This document shows positions 17,700-27,423 of a stretch of DNA of 64,000 bases, in pieces. The notes under the pieces were generated by a model. It worked only from the letters and a program-made list of their open reading frames with translations. It was not told the DNA's origin and searched no databases. The stretch covers positions 186,001 through 250,000 of the forward strand of contig NZ_SMMX01000004.1 in assembly GCF_004345005.1 (NCBI RefSeq), read 5' to 3'. The translations under genes were made by a program, and so were the position numbers. How positions within the stretch are numbered: the stretch's first letter is position 1; the number at the start of each line of letters is the position of its first letter. The stretch is from Extibacter muris. GTDB lineage: Bacteria > Bacillota > Clostridia > Lachnospirales > Lachnospiraceae.

Positions 17700-17705
17700 G
17701 TTTCC

Positions 17706-17737
17706 AAAAAAAAGATGAAGTATTTCTACTTCATCTT
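17706..17737 (-). terminator. Terminator overlapping the mgsA stop codon
   Basis: An 11-bp perfect stem AAGATGAAGTA/TACTTCATCTT (17712-17722 with 17727-17737), 4-nt loop and a following T run on the minus strand. The ascending arm contains the last codons and the stop of mgsA. Confidence 0.8.
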
Positions 17738-18202
17738 TTCTACTCTGTCTTGTATCGTCTTATTGAAATTCTCAACTTTCCGGCTGTACACCTCCGTCAT
17801 ATATTTTGAGTTCAGCATGAAGTCTGCGGTCGCCAGGTTGTTTGCTATCGGTATGTCGTACACTACCGCAATACGCAGCAGCGCTTTGACATCCGGATCA
17901 TGAGGCTGTGCTTCCAGCGGATCCCATAAGAATATCATAAAATCGATCTGCCCTTCTACAATCTTGGCACCTATCTGCTGATCGCCTCCGAGCGGGCCGC
18001 TGTTATACCCCTTCACGGGAAGCCCTGTGCGCTCTGATATCAATCTGGCCGTCGTCCCTGTACCGCACAGGAAATGGCTCTTAAGTACATCTTTATTCTT
18101 ATCGCACCAGTCCACCAGTTCTTTCTTTTTTCCGTCATGTGCGACCAATGCTATATGCTTCGCTTTACCAATCTCAAATGTTACGTAGCTTTCCTCTAAC
18201 AT
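17726..18202 (-). CDS. mgsA: Methylglyoxal synthase
   Basis: A 158-residue MGS-fold enzyme converting dihydroxyacetone phosphate to methylglyoxal and phosphate, a bypass of lower glycolysis. Visible motifs: IALVAHDGKKKELVDW (about 16-31), the phosphate-binding CGTGTTARLI (about 46-55), the catalytic Asp region GPLGGDQQIGAKI (about 69-81), DPLEAQPHDPDV and IPIANNLATADFM. Start 18202 follows an AGGAGGGAG site; the longer frame to 18277 would run into the upstream permease. Some clostridial members carry a similar C-terminal helical tail. It lies 25 bp after the ABC exporter permease and probably shares its transcript. Confident assignment. Confidence 0.93.
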   Translation of the reverse strand: MLEESYVTFEIGKAKHIALVAHDGKKKELVDWCDKNKDVLKSHFLCGTGTTARLISERTGLPVKGYNSGPLGGDQQIGAKIVEGQIDFMIFLWDPLEAQPHDPDVKALLRIAVVYDIPIANNLATADFMLNSKYMTEVYSRKVENFNKTIQDRVEKMK

Positions 18203-18227
18203 ATATTCTCCCTCCTGTCTGTTTCGA

Positions 18228-19796
18228 CTAGTCCCACTGCTCCATCGTCTCAAACCTTCCGACCGTAAGCAGTGCAATAAGGACTGTAACTATCATACTA
18301 TATATCAGGATAATAGGAAAGACAAAGTTAAAATTAATGAGAAATCCCATCAGTGCCGCCAGGCCGATGCCTACTCCTAATATACCTCCCTGGACAGCCA
18401 TCGCAAAGATACTTTTTCCTGTATTGCCAAGCGTACTGCCGAGTATGCTCTCCCCGAGTATCTTGATATAGAGGCGGTTGGCCTGGAGCACACAATAGAT
18501 CAGGATACACATCACTATCTGGTATGCCGGTATCCCCCATGCAATTCCAACAGGCACTGCCAGCACGATTCCGTCCACCAGAGACTTTATATGCTCCATC
18601 ACAGTGGCGTACCAGAGCTTGCGCATCGGTTTGTCAGGTATGAGGAAAATATATGGATTGGCAAGCTCCTTGTTCCATTTGCCCAGATAACCGGTCGTGA
18701 GGAAAATCAGGTACGCCATCACGCCAAGCAGGGACAGCCCCGGCGGGATATGCTCCGGCGTATCTATCACAAAGACGCAGGTGCCAGCCCCTATGATGCT
18801 GTACAGAGTCATCGCTCCGAATATAAAATACTTTTCTTTCTTATATTCCAGCAGCTGCCTGTAAAATATAGCCTTTGCCCCGGTGCCGTGATAGTGCATT
18901 CCGGCCTTCTTGAACTTTTTCTTCTTGCCAATCGAGAGGACGACCTCTCCTTTTTTACTGCGGCTCTTCATCTCCGCATAATCATCCGCGAACTTAGCCG
19001 CGTCCTCATAATAAGCGCCGCTGCACTTCATCCTGAGCGCAACAGAAAGCATCCCCGCACAGCTCAGGAAAAACAAGGCTGCTCCGATGATATTCACAGT
19101 TGCAGGTCCGATTACTATAAGTCTCACCGCGGCTACACACCATCCTGCTACCGGTACGAGCTGCAGCGCCGGGAGATTGAAGATATCCTCAGCCGCGGCT
19201 GCTGAAAACCCGTTCTTCTTGATAAAGAGTACAATAATGACCGCAATGGCACCGATAAGGACGTATATGCTCTTGCAGATGATCTTTACCAGCGGCTCAA
19301 AACGCTTCTCTTTCGCATATAAGAAAACGATAAGACTCGCTTCAAGCACGGTCTCACAGACAAACAAGACAAAAAACAATAATGCCGCTTTCCCGACAGA
19401 CAGATGGAAGATCGTGATACCTGCCAGCGCAATCACCACATCCATGATAAGGTTAATCACAAAATTCTTCACCGCGCCATATAGAAGAATCTTCTTGGGA
19501 CTGATAGGAGCCGGAAAAATGAAATGTTGATGGCTCGGCTTGAAGATGACTCCCTTCAGCTTGGCATATAAGATGAAGTTGGAGCAGATTGCCAGGTAAA
19601 CCCATACCGTAAGGATATAGACCAGCCATTTTACAGAATCGATTCCTCCGTTTCTTGCCAGAATCCCCCAGCCGGCCAGCAGCAGTACCAAATAGGCGCC
19701 GCCAAGCACGATGTAGATATATGTGACCGGCTTCTTAAGCGCTTTCTTCAGCCGGTTGGAAAACGTACGCTTCGTCAGATAGAGTAAAGCATCCAT
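18228..19796 (-). CDS. ABC exporter membrane subunit
   Basis: A 522-residue protein with about 12-14 transmembrane helices and a positively charged N-terminus, resembling the large putative ABC exporter permeases paired with single ATPases. The central soluble loop (about residues 260-310, rich in Lys, e.g. IGKKKKFKKAG) divides two membrane halves. It overlaps the ATPase stop codon (TGATG), which shows coupling, and GGGAGG inside the ATPase gene is its ribosome site; an alternative GTG start lies 3 nt upstream. The exported substrate is unknown. A lone ATPase plus a double-length permease would form the transporter. Confidence 0.75.
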   Translation of the reverse strand: MDALLYLTKRTFSNRLKKALKKPVTYIYIVLGGAYLVLLLAGWGILARNGGIDSVKWLVYILTVWVYLAICSNFILYAKLKGVIFKPSHQHFIFPAPISPKKILLYGAVKNFVINLIMDVVIALAGITIFHLSVGKAALLFFVLFVCETVLEASLIVFLYAKEKRFEPLVKIICKSIYVLIGAIAVIIVLFIKKNGFSAAAAEDIFNLPALQLVPVAGWCVAAVRLIVIGPATVNIIGAALFFLSCAGMLSVALRMKCSGAYYEDAAKFADDYAEMKSRSKKGEVVLSIGKKKKFKKAGMHYHGTGAKAIFYRQLLEYKKEKYFIFGAMTLYSIIGAGTCVFVIDTPEHIPPGLSLLGVMAYLIFLTTGYLGKWNKELANPYIFLIPDKPMRKLWYATVMEHIKSLVDGIVLAVPVGIAWGIPAYQIVMCILIYCVLQANRLYIKILGESILGSTLGNTGKSIFAMAVQGGILGVGIGLAALMGFLINFNFVFPIILIYSMIVTVLIALLTVGRFETMEQWD

Positions 19797-20491
19797 CACC
19801 GGTTACCTCCCGTCAGCTCAAAGAACAGGTCATCCAGATCTTTTCCGCCCACTTCTTCCTTCGTATAGGAGCCGATGATACGGCTCTTCTCCATCACGAA
19901 CATGATATCCCACAAGTCTTCCACCATCTCAAGCATGTGGGTGCTGATCAGCACGGTCACTCCCTCTTCCTTGAGCTCCAGCACCGTCTCTTTCAGCTCC
20001 TTTATCGCTTTTGGATCCAGTCCGACCATCGGTTCATCCAGCAGTATGACTTTCGGCCTGATGGCAAGCGCGCAGCAGATGCTCACCTTCTGCATCATCC
20101 CCTTAGACAGTTCGTTGCCCAGCTTATCCTGCTTGTCTTCCATCTCAAAACGGCACAGTATCTCCTCTATCTCGTCGTCCGTAATCCCACTGTCGTATGC
20201 ATGGCGGATATATTCAATATGCTCCCTGACCGTGAGCGCCTCAAACATGTTCGGTATCTCGGGCACATAGGCAAAACACTTCTTCGCGTCCATCGACTTT
20301 GCGGGGATCCCCTGTATCTGTATCTCTCCATTATAACGCAGCAGTCCCGCTATACTCTTGATGATGGTAGACTTCCCCGCCCCGTTCGGCCCAAGCAGGA
20401 TCCCTACCCGGCCGTCCGGCACGAAAAAGCTCACCTGGTCCACTGCAAGGACCTTGCTGTATGATTTGCTGAGATTCTGTATTGCCAACAT
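19796..20491 (-). CDS. ABC transporter ATP-binding protein (exporter type)
   Basis: A 231-residue ATPase with Walker A LGPNGAGKSTIIK (about 33-45), signature ELSKGMMQKVSI (about 128-139), Walker B VILLDEPMVGLDP (about 149-161) and switch His in STHM. The short helical region between Q-loop and signature and the ELSKGM signature fit exporters of the CcmA/YtrB type. It is the first gene of the transcript that continues into the permease and mgsA. The promoter at 20550-20578 has a consensus TTGACA box and an overlapping inverted repeat. Confidence 0.92.
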   Translation of the reverse strand: MLAIQNLSKSYSKVLAVDQVSFFVPDGRVGILLGPNGAGKSTIIKSIAGLLRYNGEIQIQGIPAKSMDAKKCFAYVPEIPNMFEALTVREHIEYIRHAYDSGITDDEIEEILCRFEMEDKQDKLGNELSKGMMQKVSICCALAIRPKVILLDEPMVGLDPKAIKELKETVLELKEEGVTVLISTHMLEMVEDLWDIMFVMEKSRIIGSYTKEEVGGKDLDDLFFELTGGNR

Positions 20492-20530
20492 AACTTTTCC
20501 CTCCTGATAAGCTCTTTGCCCCGACCTTTT

Positions 20531-20578
20531 GTACTATTGATTTAATACAATAATACGTTAATAGGCACGCCTTGTCAA
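20531..20578 (-). promoter_or_regulatory. ABC exporter promoter with operator-like inverted repeat
   Basis: Minus strand: TTGACA (20573-20578), 17-bp spacer, TATTAT (20550-20555). An inverted repeat GTACTATTG/CAATAATAC (20531-20539 and 20548-20556) covers the -10 and start region, similar in layout to operators of GntR/YtrA-type regulators. No such regulator gene is adjacent. Confidence 0.65.
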
Positions 20579-20619
20579 GACAAACTATCGCTATAAATGA
20601 AAACCGGGCAAAATGAATC

Positions 20620-21420
20620 CTACACTGTAAATATTTCTTTATCGTCAGGAACAAAGAGATTTCCGCGATAATACTGCTTCCCTTCCTCTGTGTACAATTT
20701 TTTTCTATACGGCAGATGTGTCTCTTCCGTGTGATATAAAATGAGGTTGGGAATGCCAAGCCTCTCAGCCAGCTCACATGCCTCCTTTACCGTACTGTGA
20801 TGCTTTTCGTACGGATGGAAGATGTCAGCCTCCCGGTAAAGGCAGAATGCCTCGTGCATCAGCCAGTCGCTGCCTTTTACATAGCACTCTTCGCATGGAT
20901 TGTACGGTTCATCCCCGCAGCACGTTATCTTATGTCCTTCACGCGTCACCATGGAGAACCCGAACTGCCTCGCTTTCGTGGAACCGATGTCAAAAAATGT
21001 CACATCCTGTCCGGTTATCTTCCGGCTCTCTCCGTCTCCTACTGTAATAATGCGGATACGTCCGCCTATATGCTTCGTCACTTTCTGTTGTATCGTCAGG
21101 CCTGCGATCGTCCGAATCGTTCCGGCAAGTCCGTCGTGGCAGTAGATCCTCAGTTCGCCCTCATATGCGCCCTGGTTCATCTTCTGTCCTATCATCCGTA
21201 TCAGCCAGATGAGGCCGAGGAGATGATCGATGTGCTCATGGGTGAGAAAGATATCATGGATATCCGCAAGCTCGATATCCACCTCCTTCAATCGCTTCAG
21301 AATCTGGTTCCCACCGCCTGCATCCACAAGGAAATGCCGGCTCCCGTCAGACAGCGCGAAGCACGTATTATAGCACTCCGTAACCGCGGCATTGCCTGTA
21401 CCCAGTATCGTAAGCTCCAT
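20620..21420 (-). CDS. Metallo-beta-lactamase-fold hydrolase (RNase Z-like)
   Basis: A 266-residue MBL-fold protein. LGTGNAAVTECYNTCFAL at the N-terminus and the metal motif LTHEHIDHLLGL (about 59-70) are typical of the RNase Z/arylsulfatase branch. Additional ligands are in CCGDEP (about 166-171) and in a C-terminal H near LYHTEETH. Members include tRNA 3'-processing RNase Z and small-molecule hydrolases; the long RNase Z exosite is not evident, so tRNA maturation is uncertain. It follows the dehydrogenase gene with zero spacing (21420/21421), so they are cotranscribed. Confidence 0.8.
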   Translation of the reverse strand: MELTILGTGNAAVTECYNTCFALSDGSRHFLVDAGGGNQILKRLKEVDIELADIHDIFLTHEHIDHLLGLIWLIRMIGQKMNQGAYEGELRIYCHDGLAGTIRTIAGLTIQQKVTKHIGGRIRIITVGDGESRKITGQDVTFFDIGSTKARQFGFSMVTREGHKITCCGDEPYNPCEECYVKGSDWLMHEAFCLYREADIFHPYEKHHSTVKEACELAERLGIPNLILYHTEETHLPYRKKLYTEEGKQYYRGNLFVPDDKEIFTV

Positions 21421-22299
21421 CTATTCCTCCCCGCAGCTCTCTTCATAATGCTTGATCAGCGCCTGCGTTCCGAGATCGCCATAGCCTACGCTTTCCAGTT
21501 CCTCATAATTGGCCAGTGCCTGGCTGAGCACTTCCAGGCTGAGCCCGCTTAAATTTGCCTCAGTCAGTGCAAGCTTCATGTCCTTGATAAAATGCTTCAT
21601 GAAAAAGCCCGGAGCATAGTCACCTTCCAGAATCTTCGGCCCGAATATATCCAGCTGCCTGCTTCCCGCGGCTCCGGTAGAGACAGACTGCAACACCGTG
21701 GACAGATCAAGTCCCTTTGCCTTTGCATAGGTCAGCGCCTCACACACCCCTGACAGCGTTCCGGCTATCATGATCTGGTTGGCCATCTTACAGTGCTGTC
21801 CGCTTCCCGGCCCTCCCTGGAAATTGATATTGGTGCCCGTCGCTTCAAAGAGGGGCATACAAGCTTCATAATCTTCCTGTCTTCCGCCTACGAGAATGGA
21901 CAATGTACCTTCCCGGGCGCCTGTGTCCCCGCCGGTGACCGGTGCGTCCAGCACATGGAAGCCTCTATTGGTACCCTTTTCATATATCTTTTCAGCAAGC
22001 ATCGGGCTCGTCGTCGTCATGTCGATGAGATACGTACCTTCATCTGCGCTGTCAAGTATATTTCCTTCTTCAAAATACACCTCTTCCACATCCGCTGGAT
22101 AGCCGACAATCGTAATCACCGCGTCACAGCCTTTTACACAATCCCCGATAGATTCATGGAAAACGGCGCCCTCTTCGATAACATCCTCCACTTTCGCCTT
22201 CGCGCGCGCATAGATATGCAGTTCAAACCCCGCTTTCATCAAATTGCGCACCATAGATTTCCCCATGATTCCAACACCGATAAATCCTATCTTATTCAT
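21421..22299 (-). CDS. NAD(P)-dependent beta-hydroxyacid dehydrogenase (HIBADH/GarR family)
   Basis: A 292-residue enzyme with an N-terminal Rossmann fold (IGFIGVGIMGKSMV, residues 3-16), the substrate motif DAPVTGGDTGAREGTL (about 117-132) and the catalytic Lys in GSGQHCKMANQIM (about 166-178). Family members oxidise 3-hydroxyisobutyrate or reduce tartronate semialdehyde and related short acids. The start at 22299 follows AAAGGAGG by 8 nt; the frame extension to 22320 is not needed. The neighbouring genes give no substrate clue. Confidence 0.88.
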   Translation of the reverse strand: MNKIGFIGVGIMGKSMVRNLMKAGFELHIYARAKAKVEDVIEEGAVFHESIGDCVKGCDAVITIVGYPADVEEVYFEEGNILDSADEGTYLIDMTTTSPMLAEKIYEKGTNRGFHVLDAPVTGGDTGAREGTLSILVGGRQEDYEACMPLFEATGTNINFQGGPGSGQHCKMANQIMIAGTLSGVCEALTYAKAKGLDLSTVLQSVSTGAAGSRQLDIFGPKILEGDYAPGFFMKHFIKDMKLALTEANLSGLSLEVLSQALANYEELESVGYGDLGTQALIKHYEESCGEE

Positions 22300-22351
22300 C
22301 GTTCCTGCCTCCTTTCGCATATCCCCCTGTGGGTATTCTTAGTTCTCGCTC

Positions 22352-23023
22352 TTAATCTTCCACTTTTTCTACCACTTCGCCCTGGCATTTGTAGATGCTT
22401 CCACCCGGCACATATCCCCTTACGGATGACAGTGGATAGATATTTGTATGGCTTCCTACCACGCTACCCGGATTCAGGACTGTTCCACAGCCGACCTCGA
22501 CTTCATCCCCAAGCATCGCGCCGAATTTCTTAAGCCCGGTCTCAATATTTCCCTCAGGCGTCTTGATAACGACAAGCTTCTTGTCAGACTTGACATTGGA
22601 CGTGATAGAACCTGCTCCCATATGGGATTTGTAACCAAGCACAGAATCCCCGACATAATTATAATGGGGCACCTGCACTTTGTTAAACAGTATCACGTTC
22701 TTCAGCTCCGTAGAATTACCCACGACCGCGCCTTCTCCGACTATGGCATTCCCACGGATAAACGCACAATGCCTCACCTCCGCGTTCTTTCCGATAATTG
22801 CCGGACCGTTGATATAGGCAGACGCAAATACTTTCGCAGACTTTGCAATCCATATATTGTCCCCGGCCTTGTCATACTCGTCTGCCGGCAGCGTCTCTCC
22901 AAGCTTCACGATAAATTCGCCTATCTTCGGAAGAACTTCCCACGGATAGGTAATTCCGTTAAATATATCCTTTGCTATCGTCTCTTCAAGCGTGTACATT
23001 TCTTTTACTGTCAATTCCTTCAT
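22352..23023 (-). CDS. Left-handed beta-helix nucleotidyltransferase-like protein
   Basis: A 223-residue protein with an N-terminal helical part (about 1-60) and hexapeptide repeats from about residue 65 onward (IIGKNAEVRHCAFIRG, IVGEGAVVGNS and so on), then a later set AMLGDEVEVGCGTVLNPG. This is the acyltransferase-like half seen in GlmU-type sugar nucleotide enzymes, but the pyrophosphorylase domain with its GxGTRM motif is absent. It may acetylate a sugar nucleotide or act as a scaffold. Cotranscription with the dehydrogenase downstream is likely. Confidence 0.75.
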   Translation of the reverse strand: MKELTVKEMYTLEETIAKDIFNGITYPWEVLPKIGEFIVKLGETLPADEYDKAGDNIWIAKSAKVFASAYINGPAIIGKNAEVRHCAFIRGNAIVGEGAVVGNSTELKNVILFNKVQVPHYNYVGDSVLGYKSHMGAGSITSNVKSDKKLVVIKTPEGNIETGLKKFGAMLGDEVEVGCGTVLNPGSVVGSHTNIYPLSSVRGYVPGGSIYKCQGEVVEKVED

Positions 23024-23073
23024 AATGATTCTCCTTTTCCGCCGGTCTGGTGCCGGCCTTGATGATTTATAGT

Positions 23074-25113
23074 TTATTTTGTGTCTGCCTTCTCTTTTCC
23101 CTTTTCCTTCTTGTAAAAGCGGGATGCTTTCTCATAGAACGTGCGCAGCTGGTACTGATTGTTCAATCCCTTTACCCCGTTCGTGCGGCTTACGATGAAG
23201 TGGTCCAGCTTCGTCATATATTCATCTGGCGTAATCTCCCCGTCCGCCACATATGTAAGCCCCTTTTCCCAGCTTGCGGTGAGCTCCGGGTTCAGAAGAG
23301 ATCTGATCGACTGGTCTACCACATCATATATCATCTCTCCCTGCAGGGTCGGCGTCACGATCTGGGTCTTCTTGTTCAGGGCAAGGTATTTGTTGCCTAT
23401 GAGCTTCTTCAATATCTCTCCCCTCGTTGCACTTGTCCCGATACCGCTGCCTTTTATCTGGGCGCGCAGTTCTTCATCTTCAATGAGCTGCCCGGCATTT
23501 TCCATCGCCAGGATGAGGGAACCAGAATTATAACGTTTGGGCGGCGATGTCTTGCCTTCCTTGATATCCAGTGATCGTACCGGGAGCACCATCCCCTTTT
23601 TCAGCCCCTTTATCTTCTCGAAGAAGCGGTTGTCCGTCTCCTGTCCGCTTTCTTTGTCGGTCCCTTCCTCCGTCTCCTTGCTGCTCTTATTCTGTCCCGG
23701 AATCCCCGCCACTTTCAGGTACCCCTCCTCAGCCAGCACTTTAAAGCTGGAGAAAAAGCGTTCTTCCTTAATCTTTGTAACGATAGACACTTTCTGATAG
23801 ACCGCAGGCGGATAAAAAATGCTCAGGAACCGCTTCACGATGACATCATACACCTTCTTCGACACGGCACTGAGGCCATTCAGCGCCCCCAGTCCCTGCC
23901 CTGTCGGTATGACAGCATAGTGGTCCGTAATCTGCTTGTCGTTCACGTATCTCGTCTTGGCGAGCCCCTTATGGCTTCCGTAGGAGACGATTTCCCCGAG
24001 ATAGGCAACCGCCGGCTCATACTTCATCAGCCCGTTCAGGTTCTTATGTATTTCCTTTGCCACTGCGGTGGACAATACACGTGCATCTGTACGGGGATAA
24101 GTGACCAGCTTCTTCTCATACATCTCCTGCACAATCCGCAGCGTCTCGTCCGGACTGATCTTAAAACGCTTGGAGCATTCATTTTGAAGCTCTGCCAGAT
24201 TGAACAGCAGCGGCGGGTTCTTTTTCTCTTTTTTCTTTTCTATAGATTCAATACTGCATATAACAGGAGCCGGTTCCCTCAAGTCTTCGATGAGGGCCCT
24301 GGCATCTTCCTCGTTCAAAAAGCCGTTTTCCTTGTACAGCTTCGGCGATTCAAACCATGCTGAACCTTTGACCGCACGCCACTCTCCTTCAAATGACTGT
24401 CCAGAGTCTCCGATGGTACTGATGACACGGTAAAACGGCGTCTCCACAAATTCCCGGATTTCCCGTTCCCGCCGTACGACCATACCGAGCACGCACGTCA
24501 TGACACGCCCTACAGAAATCACCGAATACTTCGTGTGAAGATAATTGGATATGCTGTTTCCATACTTTAACGTGAGAAGCCTGGAAAAGTTGATTCCCAT
24601 CAGATAATCCTCTTTTGCCCGCAGATATGCGGAGGCAGAGAGATTATCGTACTCTTTCAGGTCTCTGGCTTCACGGATCCCTCTTAGAATCTCTTCTTCG
24701 GTCTGGGAATCGATCCATACTCTGCGGCGTTCTTTTCCATGGACATCGGCCTGCTGCTCCACAAGACGGTAGATATATTCCCCTTCCCGTCCCGAGTCGG
24801 TACATACGTAGATCGTATCCACATCTTCCCGGTTCAGCAGCCCCGCCACGATCTTGTACTGCTTTTCCACCGACGGTATGACTTCATACTTGAATTGCTC
24901 CGGTATAAAAGGCAGAGTCTGGAGGCTCCACCTCCTATACTTCTCATCATAGCTCTCCGGATAGCTCATGGTCACCAGATGCCCGACGCACCAGGTCACG
25001 ATAGAATCATCCGACTCCAGATAACCGTCTCTTCTTTTCGTTGTTAGCTTCAGTGCTTTGGCAAATTCCTGTGCCACACTGGGTTTCTCAGCAATATAAA
25101 GTGATTTCCCCAT
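23074..25113 (-). CDS. topB: DNA topoisomerase III
   Basis: A 679-residue type IA topoisomerase. The N-terminal TOPRIM domain begins SLYIAEKPSVAQEFAKAL and contains the metal-binding DSGREGEYIYR (about 107-117). The active-site tyrosine is in KKLVTYPRTDARV (about 333-345). It relaxes or decatenates single-stranded regions of DNA. The C-terminus is short and lacks zinc fingers. The length fits the Firmicute TopB used for chromosomal or conjugative-element decatenation; the surrounding genes are housekeeping rather than conjugative, so a chromosomal copy is likely. Confidence 0.92.
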   Translation of the reverse strand: MGKSLYIAEKPSVAQEFAKALKLTTKRRDGYLESDDSIVTWCVGHLVTMSYPESYDEKYRRWSLQTLPFIPEQFKYEVIPSVEKQYKIVAGLLNREDVDTIYVCTDSGREGEYIYRLVEQQADVHGKERRRVWIDSQTEEEILRGIREARDLKEYDNLSASAYLRAKEDYLMGINFSRLLTLKYGNSISNYLHTKYSVISVGRVMTCVLGMVVRREREIREFVETPFYRVISTIGDSGQSFEGEWRAVKGSAWFESPKLYKENGFLNEEDARALIEDLREPAPVICSIESIEKKKEKKNPPLLFNLAELQNECSKRFKISPDETLRIVQEMYEKKLVTYPRTDARVLSTAVAKEIHKNLNGLMKYEPAVAYLGEIVSYGSHKGLAKTRYVNDKQITDHYAVIPTGQGLGALNGLSAVSKKVYDVIVKRFLSIFYPPAVYQKVSIVTKIKEERFFSSFKVLAEEGYLKVAGIPGQNKSSKETEEGTDKESGQETDNRFFEKIKGLKKGMVLPVRSLDIKEGKTSPPKRYNSGSLILAMENAGQLIEDEELRAQIKGSGIGTSATRGEILKKLIGNKYLALNKKTQIVTPTLQGEMIYDVVDQSIRSLLNPELTASWEKGLTYVADGEITPDEYMTKLDHFIVSRTNGVKGLNNQYQLRTFYEKASRFYKKEKGKEKADTK

Positions 25114-25139
25114 ATGATATATCTGTACTCCTTCGTTGT

Positions 25140-27245
25140 CTACTTTCCAAATAGATGTCTTATTTTGTCAAGAAAAGTCTGCGGGTTTTCCGGCGCCTTC
25201 CACTTTGCGTTCAACGACTCCTGCATAAATAATGCCTGGGAATCTGTACGCGGTTCTTCCTGTTCTTTCTTCTCATAATTACCGTCTGGCTTAAGCACCC
25301 TCGCTTTCACGTTATCCGTCAGCATAATCTTCAGGTAATGGTTGATCTGGCGCCCGATGTCCTCATCCAGCACAGGACATGCCACCTCCACCCTTTTCTC
25401 CGTATTCCTCGTCATCATGTCCGCGGAACCGATATATATCTTCTGGTCTGCCCCTGTCCCGAAGCTGAAGATGCGGGGATGTTCCAGATAGCGGCCGACG
25501 ATGCTCGTAACCGTCACATTTTCCGTATAATCTTTGACTCCTGGTAATATACAACATATTCCCCGTACAATCAAGTCTATTTTTACACCGGCACGTGACG
25601 CTTCCGACACCTTTTCAATAAAGTCGACATCTGTCAGCGAATTCATCTTCATGACAATGCGTCCGCTGCCGCCTTTGCGGATCTCTTCATCCATCAGGTA
25701 CAGTACCCTCTGCTTCAGGCTTGTCGGTGCCACGATAAGCCTGTTGTACATTCCGTCCAGATTGCTGATAGACATGTTCTTGAAAAATTCAGATGCGTCC
25801 CTGCCAATCTCCGCATTTGCCGTCATAAGAGACAGGTCCGTATACATGGCGGCCGTCTTCTCATTATAATTCCCTGTTCCGATCTGGGTGATATATTGGA
25901 TTTCATTCCGGTTCCTGTATGTGATGAGGCATACCTTGGAATGTACCTTATATCCGTCAAAACCATATATGACACGGCATCCTGCTTCCTCCAGCCGCTC
26001 CGACCAGTCAATATTGTTCTGTTCATCGAACCTCGCCCTCAGCTCGATCAGGACCGTCACTTCTTTTCCATTTTCCGCCGCTGCACACAGATACTCCACC
26101 AGACGCGCCTTCTTAGCCAGCCGGTATATCGTTATCTTAATCGTCAGTACATTCGGGTCTGTGGAGGCTTCCTTGATCAGCCTGAGAAATGGATTCATGC
26201 TTTCATACGGATAGTACAGCAGCAGGTCCTTCTTCCTTATCTGCTGCTTCATCGGGCTTCCATCCTGCACTTGGGCAGAATTCTGGGGGGTGAAGGCCGG
26301 ATATACGAGGGAGCGCTTCATCGCCTCCGGCAGATTGCCGCTGATAGCGAACATATAAGCGAGCTTCATCGGCATCTTTGTCCGGAATATCTGATTTGGC
26401 TGTATGGCAAACTTCCCGCAGAAATACCGTTCCATCTCCTCGCTCAGCTTCTCTGCCACCTCCAGCCTTACAACAGCCATCCTGCGCCGCTTGTGCAGCG
26501 TCTCCTTCATCAGGTAGCGGAAATCGTCATTTACCTCAAGCGCCTCATCATCCGGAGCTATGTCGGCATTTCTCGTGACGCAGATATAATTCTTGTCTGT
26601 CACTTCGTACTGCTCGAACACCAGATTCATATATTCCATGATTACCTTTTCCATACGGATATAACGGATGTCATGTCCCGGCAGATACAGTATGTCTGAC
26701 ACGAACTGCGGAACTGGTACGATGCCCTGCATCGTCTTATCCTTATATTTCAGATTTGCCGTCACATATATCTCCTTGTTCAGAAGATGCGGAAAAGGAT
26801 GGTTCGCATCTACAATCTGTGGAGATAAGATTGGCAGAATCTGCTCCTTAAAATACTTTTTCACATACTTCTTCTCCGACTGTTCCAGCTCTTTAAAGTC
26901 CAGGCCGCAGACACCGTAGGGGCTCAGCTGCTTCTTGATCTCCGCATATGTCTTATCCCGCTCCTTGTAAAGCGGCGCCACCGCCTCGAAGATCTTCTCC
27001 AGCTGTTCCCCCGGCGTCATGCCGGAGCGGCTGTCAATCGTGTTGGAATCCGTCTGGACCATATCGAAGAGGCTGCCCACCCGTATCATGAAGAACTCAT
27101 CCAGATTACTCGTAAAGATAGCCACGAACTTCATCCGTTCCAGCAGCGGCACGGTCGGATCCTGTGCCTCTTCCAGTACCCTCTTGTTGAACTTCAGCCA
27201 TGACAGTTCTCTGTTCTGTGTGTAGTTTAGAATATCATTTTCCAT
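25140..27245 (-). CDS. ppk1: Polyphosphate kinase 1
   Basis: A 701-residue PPK1, which reversibly polymerises the gamma-phosphate of ATP into polyphosphate. The order N (about 8-110), head (about 120-310), C1 and C2 domains (about 325-675) is complete. The phosphorylated His is in KVHSKVCLITYRN (about 430-442), followed by GTGNYNEKTAAMYTD. The C-terminal 30 residues are a divergent tail. It lies just upstream of topB, 26 bp apart, and may be cotranscribed. A composite repeat starts about 180 bp upstream of its start codon. Confidence 0.93.
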   Translation of the reverse strand: MENDILNYTQNRELSWLKFNKRVLEEAQDPTVPLLERMKFVAIFTSNLDEFFMIRVGSLFDMVQTDSNTIDSRSGMTPGEQLEKIFEAVAPLYKERDKTYAEIKKQLSPYGVCGLDFKELEQSEKKYVKKYFKEQILPILSPQIVDANHPFPHLLNKEIYVTANLKYKDKTMQGIVPVPQFVSDILYLPGHDIRYIRMEKVIMEYMNLVFEQYEVTDKNYICVTRNADIAPDDEALEVNDDFRYLMKETLHKRRRMAVVRLEVAEKLSEEMERYFCGKFAIQPNQIFRTKMPMKLAYMFAISGNLPEAMKRSLVYPAFTPQNSAQVQDGSPMKQQIRKKDLLLYYPYESMNPFLRLIKEASTDPNVLTIKITIYRLAKKARLVEYLCAAAENGKEVTVLIELRARFDEQNNIDWSERLEEAGCRVIYGFDGYKVHSKVCLITYRNRNEIQYITQIGTGNYNEKTAAMYTDLSLMTANAEIGRDASEFFKNMSISNLDGMYNRLIVAPTSLKQRVLYLMDEEIRKGGSGRIVMKMNSLTDVDFIEKVSEASRAGVKIDLIVRGICCILPGVKDYTENVTVTSIVGRYLEHPRIFSFGTGADQKIYIGSADMMTRNTEKRVEVACPVLDEDIGRQINHYLKIMLTDNVKARVLKPDGNYEKKEQEEPRTDSQALFMQESLNAKWKAPENPQTFLDKIRHLFGK

Positions 27246-27423
27246 ACTTATAACCTCATCCTTCTTTCGTATTCCTGAAATGTAAATAGTATATGCAACC
27301 AGGCATTATTTTCAGAATACCAGATCAGAGCAGCTGCCTCTACCACGTATGTGTTAAATGCACGTAAAATCTCTTTACATTTTATCACTTATCGTATGCA
27401 AAATAAAGCCTCATTTGAAGCAG

